Source: Conidiobolus coronatus NRRL 28638
Lineage: Eukaryota; Entomophthoromycota; Entomophthoromycetes; Entomophthorales; Conidiobolaceae
NCBI GenBank assembly: GCA_001566745.1
Contig: KQ964440.1
Span: 7,212-71,211, forward strand
Reading direction: 5' to 3'
Length of the DNA: 64,000 nucleotides
Made by a program: the position numbers and the translations under genes. The notes below the pieces were generated by a model. It was given only the letters and a program-made list of their open reading frames with translations. It ran no database searches and was not told the DNA's origin. Below are positions 10,380 through 19,639 of this stretch, one piece after another. The first letter of the stretch is position 1. Every line of letters starts with the position of its first letter.

Positions 10380-11125
10380 AATATCTTAGAGAACAAAAAT
10401 TACCAAATGTTTACATACCAAGATCGCCAGAACAATATTTAGCCGAATTACGTTCTTATATAGCTATTATTAATAATGTTGAAATTCCAATAATGGTTGG
10501 TTCTTGTTGGGATTCAAAAAGCTGTATGGGAACGCAACAAAATTCAAGTCAGGAATATCCAAAAGGAACCTTTATTATTGATGGAGAGTTTCATGTTATT
10601 AGTTCAGTATTAATTAAAGTTCGAAGGGCTGTAGAAAAACATTCAGCTATTTTAAGCATTGGACGTGTAACTATAAAAAACCATCAATTATTGGTGAAAG
10701 CAGCCTTTAAATATCAATCTTAATTCTATCATGAAAAAGATATTTTAGGACGATTTAAATCTAAATGTTGGACAGTGGGCCATCGTTTAAATATGGAAGA
10801 TATATCAACACGTTTAGTACATTATAATTATTATAGCGATATAGAAGCTGTATCTAGAGTTGTTTTACCTGTAGATCGTAACCATGCTCCTATTCATACT
10901 CGTTTACTAGATCCTCTACATCGTCAAAAGCTTTGTAGTATTCAAACTTCAGAAGGAAGAGTAGCAGGTTGTGTATTATACCTATGTAAAGATATTACCG
11001 TTCTTCCATTTATGCAAACAGCTCCTGACTCTCAATGTCCATATGCAAGAGTATTTGTAAATGGTAAGCTGAGTTTACAAAAAGTTAAACTATTAGAAGA
11101 TCATCCTATGCATAAAGAAGCTTAG
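10380..11125 (+). pseudogene. Fossil of a viral-type RNA polymerase second-largest subunit (RPB2-like)
   Basis: Broken fragment of an RNA polymerase beta / RPB2-like subunit. Landmarks appear in RPB2 order: VEIPIMVGS, then YPKGTFIIDGE (cf. PGGYFIINGSE), then VDRNHAPIHTRLLDP, then CSIQTSEGRVAG (cf. CPIQTPEG--G), and lastly FVNGKL. The sequence is much more diverged than host Pol I-III subunits. It resembles the compact subunits of large DNA viruses or cytoplasmic linear plasmids. It has few breaks, which suggests a moderate age. With the D5-type helicase and the PolB fossil it makes a third large-DNA-virus core gene in the window. Confidence 0.7.
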
Positions 11126-11855
11126 CACTAGTTTGAAGGAAAAAACAGTTTCTGCTTTACATGGTCTATCAAAGCAACTAAAGCAACACATATATTGGAT
11201 TTAGTTTTACTGTCTAAATTAGTGATTTCTTCAACGACAAAAGCTTCTTCGGGTTTGGTAGAAGCATTGATAGTTAAACCTAACTTTTTAGCTCATTCAT
11301 GTAAGGAAAGATTTAAAAGAAAATTATAAACATTAACGGCAATTTGTGTCTCTCAACTCTTCAATTTTTAATTTATTAAATTGCGCAGCGATACTCCCTT
11401 CAAAGGATTTCTTTAAACTATTCTTCTTTTAAAAACCCCGGATACTACCTAGGGGATAATAGTTTAGATTACTTTTCGGTATCGTTATAAATGGGGAGTG
11501 GGAGCAGTAATCTTAGGAGGGTGTTGCCAACAAAAGTGCTCTTAAGAAATAATGTCTACATATTCCCAAGTGATAGTCTAGAAAATAAATCCCAATTATT
11601 ATTATTAGATTGCCTACCTACCAGGAAATTGTATAACAATTTCCACTAGGGATAACTTGAGTCTTTTTTCTTTAGTTTACTCAAGGAATAACAAGGCAAC
11701 AATTACCTTTAAGAGATAGACAGGCTTTTTACTTAGATAAGATACTGCATCAGTGATATCCTTGGGCATTTGGAGCAACTTTTCCAAAGGCAATCTTTAT
11801 AAAGAATAAATTAATAAAAATAGTAGATATCTTTGACTAAGTCGCCCATTAACTA
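11126..11855. other. Noncoding / decayed stretch
   Basis: Coding-like debris continues for about 200 bp after the polymerase fossil (VKPNFLAHSCKERFKRKL near 11270-11325). After that I see nothing identifiable. Confidence 0.35.
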
Positions 11856-12650
11856 TTAAGAAGTTGCCTCTACATACATAGATTTGAATAGTTGTATAAT
11901 TTCTTTCCTATCCTCTGGGCAAGATAATGTTAAAGTCTTATACTTAACAAGATTGAAGTTATTTGATAAAGGCAAACCATCACCCAACTCTTCCAAATAT
12001 TCGCTAGTTATTACAGATGAGCAAAAATTAATACTTTCCCCAACGAACTTAATCCCTAAAATCTTATAGTCTTGGTTAGAAGTAGAAATAATAGATTCAT
12101 TATATTGCGCAGCTGCAATCATTGAACATGCAAGTTGCAGGTCGCCATGCAGATAAGTTGTACTCTTAGCATGTTTATCTTCTTGCATAACCCATATTAA
12201 CTTGTTATTCTTGATACCTTCTCTATCAGCATGAGATGCAAATCTTTCTTGACCTACTTGTAAATACAAATCGCTAGGTTTCATAACAAGATTTTGTCCA
12301 TTATCGAGATCGAAAACATCACATAAAAATGCAGCTAGTTCATCAATATACTTTTCTTGATTCTTTTCAACAGTGTCAGCCATATTATTAATTATTACAT
12401 ATCTTAACTTTCTTATAAATTTACTTTGTGTTTTATTTAAAGTATTGTCTATATCACAAGTTAAGATTTTAGCTTTATCATAGTCAGCTAGAATAAGTTC
12501 ATGACTACTGTCTAAATCTTGAATATTAGATAACACGTTAGAGATATCTAAAGCTTCGACAATGTTTATCTTTAAAGCTTGTTGCTCTGATTTTCTAAAG
12601 AGAGATGCACTCTGCCTAAAGTCAATTTCACTACTCAAAGATCTTTTCAT
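11856..12650 (-). CDS. Candidate PD-(D/E)XK nuclease-like protein, paralogue A
   Basis: An intact 264-residue ORF. The core reads FASHADREG (137-145), then LIWVMQEDKH (151-160), then HGDLQLACSMIAA (168-180). Asp142 followed by Glu157-Asp-Lys159 after a beta-strand, then an alpha-helix with Gln172, is the layout of the restriction-endonuclease-like PD-(D/E)XK fold. It aligns over its whole length with the 258-residue ORF at 55462-56238, including the first residues (DFR-SAS-FR) and KFIRKLRYVIINN. I infer a nuclease or a derived DNA-binding protein. No transmembrane segment or signal peptide is visible. Such families are known to expand in early-diverging fungi, but I cannot confirm membership here. 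Confidence 0.7.
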   Translation of the reverse strand: MKRSLSSEIDFRQSASLFRKSEQQALKINIVEALDISNVLSNIQDLDSSHELILADYDKAKILTCDIDNTLNKTQSKFIRKLRYVIINNMADTVEKNQEKYIDELAAFLCDVFDLDNGQNLVMKPSDLYLQVGQERFASHADREGIKNNKLIWVMQEDKHAKSTTYLHGDLQLACSMIAAAQYNESIISTSNQDYKILGIKFVGESINFCSSVITSEYLEELGDGLPLSNNFNLVKYKTLTLSCPEDRKEIIQLFKSMYVEATS

Positions 12651-13949
12651 TTTTTATATTTATTCTCTAGATTAGATTTATCAATATTTTTAATTATTTT
12701 TTATTATAATTTTATAAACATAAGACAAATTAGATGACAATACTTGAGTCTCAATGTGGAGTCATCCTGATTTATTAAGGGGTAAAACAACTACTTACAT
12801 ATATCTAGTGGGTGTGTAAAAAATACAGCTATTATAGCCCAGGGGTTAAAAACCTATTCTATCGTTAGAAGTTGTTACCATTCTATTCGCTATCGAGTTC
12901 GAAAAATATAATCAGAATAGAAAAAATTATGAATATTACAGACCCTAGCACAACATACAGAGAGTGGATGATGAGTTAATCTTGGTAAACCCTTATTCAA
13001 AAATTAGTAATAAGGATAAAGTTTCAGACAGGAGGGAGATCAATAGGGGCAAGGACATACATAGCTTTAGCCAAAGCTGATATTAATGAATTCGGTATAT
13101 CGACTTTAAAAATGATTATTTACAATAATTTACATCGTTCAAAGCAAATAAGGCTTGATATTGTTTGATTAATGAGTTGTTTGGTTTAGATGAATGTCCT
13201 TTTGATTAGGTATATTAAAACATTATAATTATTCTTAATTTGCCTTACACTATTAATATCTTCAATGCCAGGATACTTTCTAGATATTACTTGAGGGTCT
13301 ATATTACTCATAACTTCTTTATCACTATTCATTTTGATATATATTAATTGGTTGAAGGATAAAATGAAGTAATAAATAAAAGTCTATTATAAAAGTGTAA
13401 TTTCAGAATAAAAAACCAATTCAAAGTAGTGCATTACTCCTAATTATATCAATTCACAATCTCCTCCCTCAAAATCCTAACAATAACAATAATCATTCTG
13501 ATCTCTAAATAACAGTAATCTCTTTAATTAACAGTTATCATCATCGATTTTTTCTATTTTTGAATATGACTATAATCTATTTTCATTGTCCATTAACTTC
13601 TTGATCTATTTGTTTTACATAAGCTTGATTAAATTGTTGATCGGAATTTAATAAATCAAAACTTGATTCTTCCGGGAGTGTTGATAAAGTGCCTAAAATA
13701 AAAATATTTTTATATACAACGAAGAAAGTAATAATGTATTACTAATCTAGTTCAAAAATCTAAAGATGAAAAATTAGTCTGGTATTTATCTTCATTAGAA
13801 ACTGTAATGTCAAAAACTCACCTGGAATTAATTGGTAGACAGTTGGATTATATTTTATCTGAGTTAATTAATAAGTTCACTGATTCTCAAATTACCTTGG
13901 ACAGCTCTATATTATCTTACTCTGCTCCTGTAACTGCAACCAGATTGCC
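12651..13949. other. 1.3 kb without a gene
   Basis: AT-rich sequence with stops in all frames. No tandem repeat, terminal inverted repeat or RNA gene was recognised. Confidence 0.4.
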
Positions 13950-14330
13950 TTAGAGATAGGCCGTGTTAAGAGACGAACTAAAACCAATGCAATCCGCGCA
14001 GCATCCAATGAACTCATAAACCTAGCCACTCATGCCCCAACTAACCCATCGGGAACCCTTCCCCTAAATGAAATGAAGGCGAGCGCTTAGGAGGCCTCTT
14101 AAGTAAACGTATAAAATCCCGCACCACAAAAACAATATTTAATGCCCTTGAATTTGGACAGACCCAACAAAACAATGGGCGGGCTATTTTCCTAGACCAA
14201 GAGAAAGCCTATGACCGTGTTAGCTGGAACTACCTAAACCAGCTACTACCAACTATTGGATTTCCACCGTCGACACTTGCATGGATAAAAATACTCCAAA
14301 TCTTTTCAAAAAAATTCCCAAAATATTTCC
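13950..14330 (+). mobile_element. Non-LTR retrotransposon (Tad1-like LINE) reverse transcriptase fragment
   Basis: The plus strand encodes RAIFLDQEKAYDRVSWNYL (about 14170-14230), the conserved RT motif of non-LTR elements, where the FLDQEKAYDRVSW form is typical of the fungal Tad1 clade. It is followed by GFPPSTLAWI. Upstream, another frame reads GRVKRRTKTNAIRAASNEL, consistent with the preceding linker region, so at least one frameshift separates the parts. No YxDD catalytic box, tail or target-site duplication was seen. This is a short dead copy. Confidence 0.8.
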
Positions 14331-14334
14331 AAAA

Positions 14335-14634
14335 TTATTTTAGAAGCATCACCTCAAGCAAGAGCAGATCCAAGCCATTGACAAAAATTGAGCAGTGATT
14401 TGTTTCGCTCATTTTGTTTTCGCTAAAAGCTATAGCAATGCCTGTGTCTATGCTTCTGCTTACAAACAAGTTGAATTTCAATTCTTTCATCGCCAATAAA
14501 AACATCTTGACATTGTTTATACATTTTACAAACAACAATCGCCTTTCCAAGGATGCAAGGTTAATCAACTCAAACTCAACTAAGCTGATTTTGCTACTTT
14601 TGTAACATTCATACAAGTAGTCTATGTCAATCAT
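14335..14634 (-). CDS. Hypothetical protein, 99 aa
   Basis: A minus-strand ORF with an ATG start, Leu/Ile-rich, with no recognised motif. It abuts the LINE fragment, so its C-terminus may be truncated by that insertion. Composition and size resemble the other orphan minus-strand ORFs at 38938, 40910 and 48734. It may be a virus-derived remnant. Confidence 0.35.
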   Translation of the reverse strand: MIDIDYLYECYKSSKISLVEFELINLASLERRLLFVKCINNVKMFLLAMKELKFNLFVSRSIDTGIAIAFSENKMSETNHCSIFVNGLDLLLLEVMLLK

Positions 14635-14797
14635 ATCTTTCTAAATTACACAGTTAAATTCCATATTAGATAAAAGGGTAGAATGAGAGCCCCATTAACC
14701 CCGGCATGTCACTCTAATAACCCTTCTCAGTGTTAATACTGCTACGCAGTAGGTAATGCCAACTTAATGGCCATAAGGGGCCCTAGGCAGCACATAT

Positions 14798-15031
14798 TTG
14801 GAGAATCATATATATGAGCTAAAGGTTGATGAGTTGCATAGATCTTTTCTAAAATTGGGATGTGATGACGATGAACATGGGGATTATTATTTGGACATCG
14901 GGGATAAAAGTTGGTTCGATTTATGTTGGAATAATTTAGATTTAAATGATATTTTCTCTAGATCTAGCTTTATAGAATGGTCAGAAGTGAGGAACTATGA
15001 TGATTTTATATTATTTTCAGAAGAAGAATAA
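14798..15031 (+). CDS. Acidic hypothetical ORF
   Basis: A 77-codon frame without an ATG at its start. It is very acidic and Trp/Tyr-containing (DDDEHGDYYLDIGDKSWFDL), which suggests real protein-coding origin, but the family is unknown. Its 3' end overlaps the convergent 15006-15518 ORF by 26 bp. It may be a fragment. Confidence 0.3.
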   Translation: MENHIYELKVDELHRSFLKLGCDDDEHGDYYLDIGDKSWFDLCWNNLDLNDIFSRSSFIEWSEVRNYDDFILFSEEE

Positions 15032-15518
15032 GCGGTTTCCTAATATGGGGTAGCAGCAAGGTAAATTTACTTTCCCTCCCACAAAAGTTTGTAACACCGA
15101 GGACTAAGTACTCTCCAGTATCTAGTTCAGCGACCCGCTTATTATTTCGTAACCCAAAGTCGGTGCTTATTTTACACACAGTCTTTGCTTTAAAGTCGCG
15201 CACCATGGCTGGCAAACTATTAAAAGCCTCCCCGAAAACTCGTTTTCTAATGTTGACTCTTGTTGTGGGCCCGGGCTCCAAATATTCCAGGTCCCCGTCG
15301 CTCGGGATAAGTATTGCTTGTTCTTCAATTATGCTTGCTGAAGTATTAGGGATCTGCTTCTGAGCTAGGTATTGATGTATCGAATTACAGCTATCAAACA
15401 AAAAATTCATGTAATCATTTGTAACACCCTCGTTAATAAATTGTTTGGCTACAGAACCACCTTCAGATTCATACGCCATCTCTGCTACTCTCATCTTCTG
15501 GTTTACTACTTCGGGCAT
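15006..15518 (-). CDS. Hypothetical protein, 170 aa
   Basis: An intact ORF with an ATG start. The N-terminal half is helical and acidic. Mid-protein VNIRKRVFGEAFNSLPAMV is basic. The end is markedly hydrophobic (IRKPLILLLKII) and may be a truncation artefact. GC is slightly higher than in the flanks. No family is recognised. It diverges from the membrane-protein ORF that starts 20 bp to its right. Confidence 0.4.
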   Translation of the reverse strand: MPEVVNQKMRVAEMAYESEGGSVAKQFINEGVTNDYMNFLFDSCNSIHQYLAQKQIPNTSASIIEEQAILIPSDGDLEYLEPGPTTRVNIRKRVFGEAFNSLPAMVRDFKAKTVCKISTDFGLRNNKRVAELDTGEYLVLGVTNFCGRESKFTLLLPHIRKPLILLLKII

Positions 15519-15536
15519 GACGTTTTATAGTAATTA

Positions 15537-15908
15537 TGAGAAATACGACCCTACTTATTTAACTTTTACGACTTTTGGGAAGAATGGTATGAGGTTAACG
15601 CAGAAATTGTGGAAACTATGACCTATGGGTTTGAATTTCTTTTTCACGTTTATTTGTTGACCAATTTCCATAAATATATAAAGTCGCAAAACACCAAAAA
15701 ATACTATAGAATATACTTGTCTATTTCGTTGGGGATTATTACGTCGGATACAATAGCGGTTGGGCTATACTATACCGAATACCGATTTGTAGGCTTTATG
15801 TTATTTAGCGTGTTATCGGTGTTAAAATGTAAAATAGAATATCTAATATTATCGAGATTGCGGAATCTAATCTTTATGGAAATGCAGAGATCAGCTGGAG
15901 AGGAATAA
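15537..15908 (+). CDS. Multi-span membrane protein fragment
   Basis: The plus frame is open for about 123 codons, although its first ATG is at 15618. It encodes FYDFWEEWYEVNAEIVETMT and then about three hydrophobic segments (YGFEFLFHVYLL, YLSISLGIITSDTIAVGLYY and FVGFMLFSVLSVLK). It ends in a polar tail, and no family is recognised. The lack of an early ATG suggests a missing 5' exon or a truncated copy. Confidence 0.4.
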
Positions 15909-16007
15909 GTGTTTGGTGTTATTTTTATTGCCTCTACTTAAAGGGATAGAAAGCGGCATTACTTTGAAAAGAATGATTGAAATCTCTACTTAAAAGCCTT
16001 GCGGAGC

Positions 16008-16305
16008 TTAGCAAGCGACAGGGAGATACGACAATGTTACCCCGATGACTGTCATTACTATAAGCATTGGTATGCTCCACAGAAGAAAAGCCCATACAGC
16101 CACAATAAATCCACCATGCACGAGTGCTAAACTGTGACCTAACTCTGTAGATGAAGGACCTAGCAATACTTGACAAGTGCTAAATAGTTCCCAGAATGTT
16201 TTATCATCCACCCAGCCGTGTTTCGTAACGATTGAATTGTATAAAATGGCAATCACCGGGACACTATTAGCCCCGAGATCTGTAATCTTTTCAAAAGCTA
16301 TTTTT
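16008..16305 (-). pseudogene. Chromate transporter (ChrA/CHR family) fragment
   Basis: The minus-strand frame reads LGANSVPVIAILYNSIVTK, GWVDDKTFWELFSTCQVLLG and then GPSSTELGHSLALVHGGFI, followed by a hydrophobic stretch (WAFLLWSIPMLIVMTVIG). This matches the start of a CHR half-domain: a first-helix region, then F-ELF--CQ--PGP-ST and the GG-hydrophobic helix. CHR proteins are about 400 or more residues with 10-12 helices. Only about 95 residues are present, so this is a truncated copy. It is flanked on both sides by unrelated coding. Confidence 0.75.
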
Positions 16306-16313
16306 ATTAAACT

Positions 16314-16487
16314 ATGGGTTCTACAGGATCATTAGCGATTTTATCTCTTTCACAAGCATCTGTGCAATCACTAAGAGATAGATTATTAGATTCTGTACGT
16401 GCAACAGAGTCCCTCATTCCAGCAGTATCATCAAAGTACAAATATTCCCTTGTCGACTTTTGTAAACTGGTTGTTTATGCCATCAAT
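16314..16487 (+). CDS. Short ORF of 57 codons, unknown
   Basis: An ATG-initiated frame starting MGSTGSLAILSLSQAS, continuing as an amphipathic helix (VQSLRDRLLDSVRATESL) and ending SKYKYSLVDFCKLVVYAIN. Base composition is coding-like. It could be the N-terminal exon of a longer gene. No family is recognised. Confidence 0.35.
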
Positions 16488-16545
16488 TAAAAGAATTCAA
16501 AGAACCTAGCCTTTGCGCAACTTTAGCAAAATTACAGGACGTAGT

Positions 16546-17505
16546 TCATAGATCGACGGAACTATAACAATCGTAAGAATCGCCGTATTCAAAGACTGAA
16601 TAACCTTTTTCACCTAGGTACAACATAATTTTATCTAAATCTTTATGGCTTACTGTACCTATATCAAGTATGTCTGCACTACAACTTTTTTGTATAAATT
16701 TGTAATCGCTGTTTGTAGCAATTATAAACGTTTCATCATTTCTACCAAATTGTTTATATATTGATAAAATATCCAAAGTATTATTAACAATGTTAATGTT
16801 GAACAACTCGTTATCTACTAGTCGAGTGTGACAATAAAATAATATATCTACGTTAAAATCCGATTCCATATATACTTGATATTCCCATATGCACATATTT
16901 TCGATCAAACTATTGTCTATCGTGCCATTTCTTATATAATTGACTAAATCACCGAAAATTCTATAATCACAGGTTAATATATTGTTCTTGTTATCAGTAT
17001 CAACAATCTTAAACTTTGAATAACATGTATCATAAACGATGAGATAGTGTTTACATAAATTACTGGCATTCTTGATTAACTCACATTCGGAACTATAGTT
17101 TTCTGATAGTTCATCGACATAAAATACTTTAGTATCATAAATATTGTCAGAAAATTGTCCGTAAAAGTTGTACAGCATAATAAAATCGGGGATACCGTTC
17201 AAAACTGATTTATTTATAAATACAGGTATCAATACATCATTTTTTATATTATTCTTTTTTTTCATCCATGATTGACGTTCTTGAACATATTCAGATAATT
17301 TATCACTTCGATAATTGACAATATATTCATCTAACATATCCTTATCATCCTCAAAACTAGACGAATTCGGTGAGTTTACAACAAGTCTATCTTTTAGAAC
17401 TACAATATAATAACTGGTATCTTTTACAATTGGATTATCGACATATGTAACTCTTAGTTTATCCGTGCTTCTTATAACGTAATATGTTTCAATCGTTTGT
17501 GTTAC
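16546..17505 (-). CDS. Virus-like orphan gene family, copy 1
   Basis: The frame is open from 17505 to 16546 (about 319 residues). The first in-frame ATG is at 17337, so the true start lies upstream or the copy is incomplete. Landmarks are TYVDNPIVKDTSYYIVVLKD near the N-terminus, IPDFIMLYNFYGQF in the middle and MLYLGEKGYSVFEYG near the C-terminus. Each has a counterpart in the same order at 53123-53799 (YVDN / IIVLKDRLFV / IPDCIMKYCMYGDF / KGYSVWEYGG), so the two are paralogues. No known domain is recognised. Very AT-rich codons and multicopy orphan status fit a large-DNA-virus gene family, but that is inference. Treated as a fossil. Confidence 0.55.
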   Translation of the reverse strand, partial: VTQTIETYYVIRSTDKLRVTYVDNPIVKDTSYYIVVLKDRLVVNSPNSSSFEDDKDMLDEYIVNYRSDKLSEYVQERQSWMKKKNNIKNDVLIPVFINKSVLNGIPDFIMLYNFYGQFSDNIYDTKVFYVDELSENYSSECELIKNASNLCKHYLIVYDTCYSKFKIVDTDNKNNILTCDYRIFGDLVNYIRNGTIDNSLIENMCIWEYQVYMESDFNVDILFYCHTRLVDNELFNINIVNNTLDILSIYKQFGRNDETFIIATNSDYKFIQKSCSADILDIGTVSHKDLDKIMLYLGEKGYSVFEYGDSYDCYSSVDL

Positions 17506-17542
17506 CTAAAACGATTTTTATGAAGAAAAATAATTTATTCGC

Positions 17543-17629
17543 ATGAAGTTTTTATTAGTATTAAGCACATTAATTTCATTTGCTTATACTGTAGCTACAA
17601 GAAGCCGAGCGCTCAACGGTTTCATTTAG
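17543..17629 (+). pseudogene. Signal-peptide stub of a secreted protein
   Basis: ATG followed by MKFLLVLSTLISFAYTVA, a textbook fungal signal peptide, then about ten residues and a stop. Probably the surviving 5' end of a secreted-protein gene whose body has been lost. Confidence 0.4.
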
Positions 17630-17788
17630 TTTTCTATATGTGGTTCTATTAAATGCTTGTATTTTTATATACATTGTAAATATTAATAAGTAAAAATATA
17701 AAAGCGTCATATAAAATGTATATTATATGGCTTAGTTTGATGATTCTTTAATCTTATGTTAATAAAGATAAAGTGGGTTAAAGGACTT

Positions 17789-17980
17789 TTACATAATAAT
17801 ACAACAACCGCAGCAAAGGAGGAAGAATGTCAAAACAACAGCCATAGCAATCCACGCATGACCCAATTTAGCTGCTAACATTCCAATAAAACTATAATTC
17901 CACCTTACTTTATCGTCAATTCTAACACTTAATCTTAAGAATATTATGAGTAGAATGAATTTTCCTAATACTTCAAACAT
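17789..17980 (-). CDS. Small membrane protein or fragment
   Basis: A 63-residue ATG-initiated ORF with two hydrophobic segments (residues 4-17 and about 40-62). It ends CCGCCIIM, a Cys-rich tail that could be lipidated. No family is recognised. It could be the end of a larger membrane protein. Confidence 0.35.
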   Translation of the reverse strand: MFEVLGKFILLIIFLRLSVRIDDKVRWNYSFIGMLAAKLGHAWIAMAVVLTFFLLCCGCCIIM

Positions 17981-18064
17981 TTTTAGTCTGGATATTTGGA
18001 CAAATGCTATTAAACCCAGAATAGAAATAAGAATAGTCAGACTAATATTTTAAAAACCCAAATC

Positions 18065-18480
18065 TTATTACCAATGTTTACATAAAGTCAGGTTTTGTCC
18101 AAATGTACCTCAAATGTATGGTATAGTAGATCCTCCTAAAAATAATCCAGAGTATGAAGAACTTATGAAGGATAGTAAAAATCTTCCAATAGTTATTCAT
18201 GATTGGGGAAATAAGACTTTGGGAGAATATCTTAAGCCCAATCAGGGCCATATAACTTGGGAAGAAAAACGGGTCATGGTCTTAGAACTTATCTATGCTT
18301 TAGAAAGCATTCATGGCGCAAAGATTATCCAAGTTTCAGCAACTAGAAGATAAAACTTCTGGAAACGTAAAAGGTACTCGAAGATTTGTTTCTCCTGAGA
18401 AGTATCGTGACAGAAATACACCATACACCCATAAATCCGATATATATTCTTTAGATGTAGTTCTTTGGTGCTTTATATAA
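18065..18480 (+). pseudogene. Protein kinase-like pseudogene lacking the catalytic core
   Basis: The first frame reads FCPNVPQMYGIVDPPKNNPE, then IVIHDWGNKTLGEYLK, then VMVLELIYALESIHGAKII. This is the hinge to alpha-E part of a Ser/Thr (TKL-like) kinase domain. Exactly where HRDL is expected, the sequence jumps to another frame reading SKFQQLEDKTSGNVKGTRRF, then VSPEKYRDRNTPYTHKSDIY. This is the region after DFG through the APE-like segment and alpha-F. The HRD catalytic loop and DFG motif are deleted and the frame changes there, so no active kinase can be made. The N-lobe is also missing. Confidence 0.8.
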
Positions 18481-18482
18481 AC

Positions 18483-18750
18483 GGGCTCGACTATTCATTG
18501 TAGGTAAGGATATCAGTATCAGAAGAAGGTTCGTAAAAATGCTCTGCTGAAGGGTTATTCTTAAGAATATCATTGATTTCACCAAGACCCATGTATCCAG
18601 CAGTACCAGTGCATTTACCTGGAATGGCACCTGATTCAGGACCGACGAAAGGACACCCAGCATCAAGACAGTTTCTATCAGCAGCACGGAATGAACGACC
18701 ATAGTGAGACAATTTAACAACATTTGATTTAAAACTCTCCTTGCCGCCCA
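18483..18750 (-). pseudogene. GH18 chitinase fragment (C-terminal barrel part)
   Basis: The minus frame reads HYGRSFRAADRNCLDAGCPF, then GKCTGTAGYMGLGEINDIL, then DTDILTYNE. These are the YGRSF beta-strand and the Cys-containing insertion of fungal GH18 chitinases of the zymocin-alpha / subgroup C type. Only about 70 residues survive and the DxxDxDxE catalytic motif is absent. Its broken 5' end coincides with a 54-bp repeat at 18708-18761. A complementary GH18 piece with the catalytic motif region lies at 60379-60640. Confidence 0.8.
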
Positions 18751-18761
18751 AAATTAAATTT
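18708..18761. repeat. 54-bp dispersed repeat, copy 1
   Basis: Starts gacaatttaacaacatttg and ends aaaattaaattt. The other copy at 22470-22523 differs by one base (ccgccc versus ccaccc). In both places it lies at the broken 5' end of a minus-strand gene fragment and upstream of an intact plus-strand gene. Confidence 0.85.
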
Positions 18762-18911
18762 TATTTCTCTAGTTTAAAAAAAATAATAATATAAAACACG
18801 CAGAATATCTTTACACACAAAAATTACAAATATTACATACAAATAAATTTTATAAAAATAAAAATAAAAATATTGTATTTTTTATACTCAATCACAATTT
18901 ATAGAAAAAAG

Positions 18912-19595
18912 ATGAAAAATATCACAATTGTATTAGTCCATGGATTTTGGGGAAACTCTCTCCATTGGCAACACGTTATTCCTCTATTAGTTAAACAAAA
19001 CTATAAAGTTAAAGCTGTTGAAGTTCCTTTGACTTCTTTAGCTGATGATGTTGAAAGAACTAATAAAATGATTAATCAGATTGATGGTCCTGTATTGCTT
19101 GTTGGTCATTCATATGGTGGTGCAGTAATTACTGAAGCTGGAAATAATGAAAAAGTCATAGGGTTAGTATATATAGCCGCATTCGCACCTGACAGTAAAG
19201 AAAGTCCAGGTTTTATCGCTCAACAGCATCCACCAAAAGGTGCTGCTAATCTTTATCCTGATAGTGATGGCTATTTGTGGATAAAAGAAGAAAAATTCCA
19301 TGAGAGTTTTTGTCAAGATTTAAAACCATCTGAGTCTATGGCAATGGCTATTGCCCAAAAAGCACCTTTAGCAAGTACTTTCAGTGATACTATAGTAAAT
19401 CCAGCATGGAAGACAAAACCATCTTGGTATCAAATTTCAAATTCCGATCGTATGATTGATCCAGAGAACCAAAGAAAAATGTCTCAAAGATTAAATGCCA
19501 AAGAAATCATTGAACTTGAAGCAAGTCATGCTTCTCTTGCATCAAAACCTGAAGAAATTACTAATTTTATCATTAAGGCAGCTTTATCTTTCTGA
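18912..19595 (+). CDS. Alpha/beta hydrolase, bacterial-type esterase family
   Basis: A 227-residue single-domain alpha/beta hydrolase. It begins ITIVLVHGFWGNSLHW (strand beta-3 and oxyanion-hole HG). The nucleophile elbow is VGHSYGG with Ser67, followed by the family's YIAAFAPDSKES segment. An acid region MIDPENQ and a catalytic-His region LEASHASLASKPEEI sit near the C-terminus. This compact plan (like small bacterial hydrolases and plant hydroxynitrile-lyase relatives) lacks a cap domain. The ATG at 18912 in an A-rich context is preferred over the frame's upstream extension. The gene looks intact. Horizontal origin from bacteria is plausible but untested. The substrate is unknown. Confidence 0.9.
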   Translation: MKNITIVLVHGFWGNSLHWQHVIPLLVKQNYKVKAVEVPLTSLADDVERTNKMINQIDGPVLLVGHSYGGAVITEAGNNEKVIGLVYIAAFAPDSKESPGFIAQQHPPKGAANLYPDSDGYLWIKEEKFHESFCQDLKPSESMAMAIAQKAPLASTFSDTIVNPAWKTKPSWYQISNSDRMIDPENQRKMSQRLNAKEIIELEASHASLASKPEEITNFIIKAALSF

Positions 19596-19639
19596 TAGTA
19601 AAACATCTAAAATGAACAGAATTTAGTTTTCAATTTGGT

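Noticed and set aside
15934-16176. Minus-strand 80-codon ORF overlapping the chromate-transporter fragment.
   Set aside because: It is a shadow of the CHR frame, which carries the recognisable motifs.
18708-18761. Treating the 54-bp repeat as coding on either strand.
   Set aside because: The single difference is synonymous in both candidate frames, so codon evidence cannot decide.
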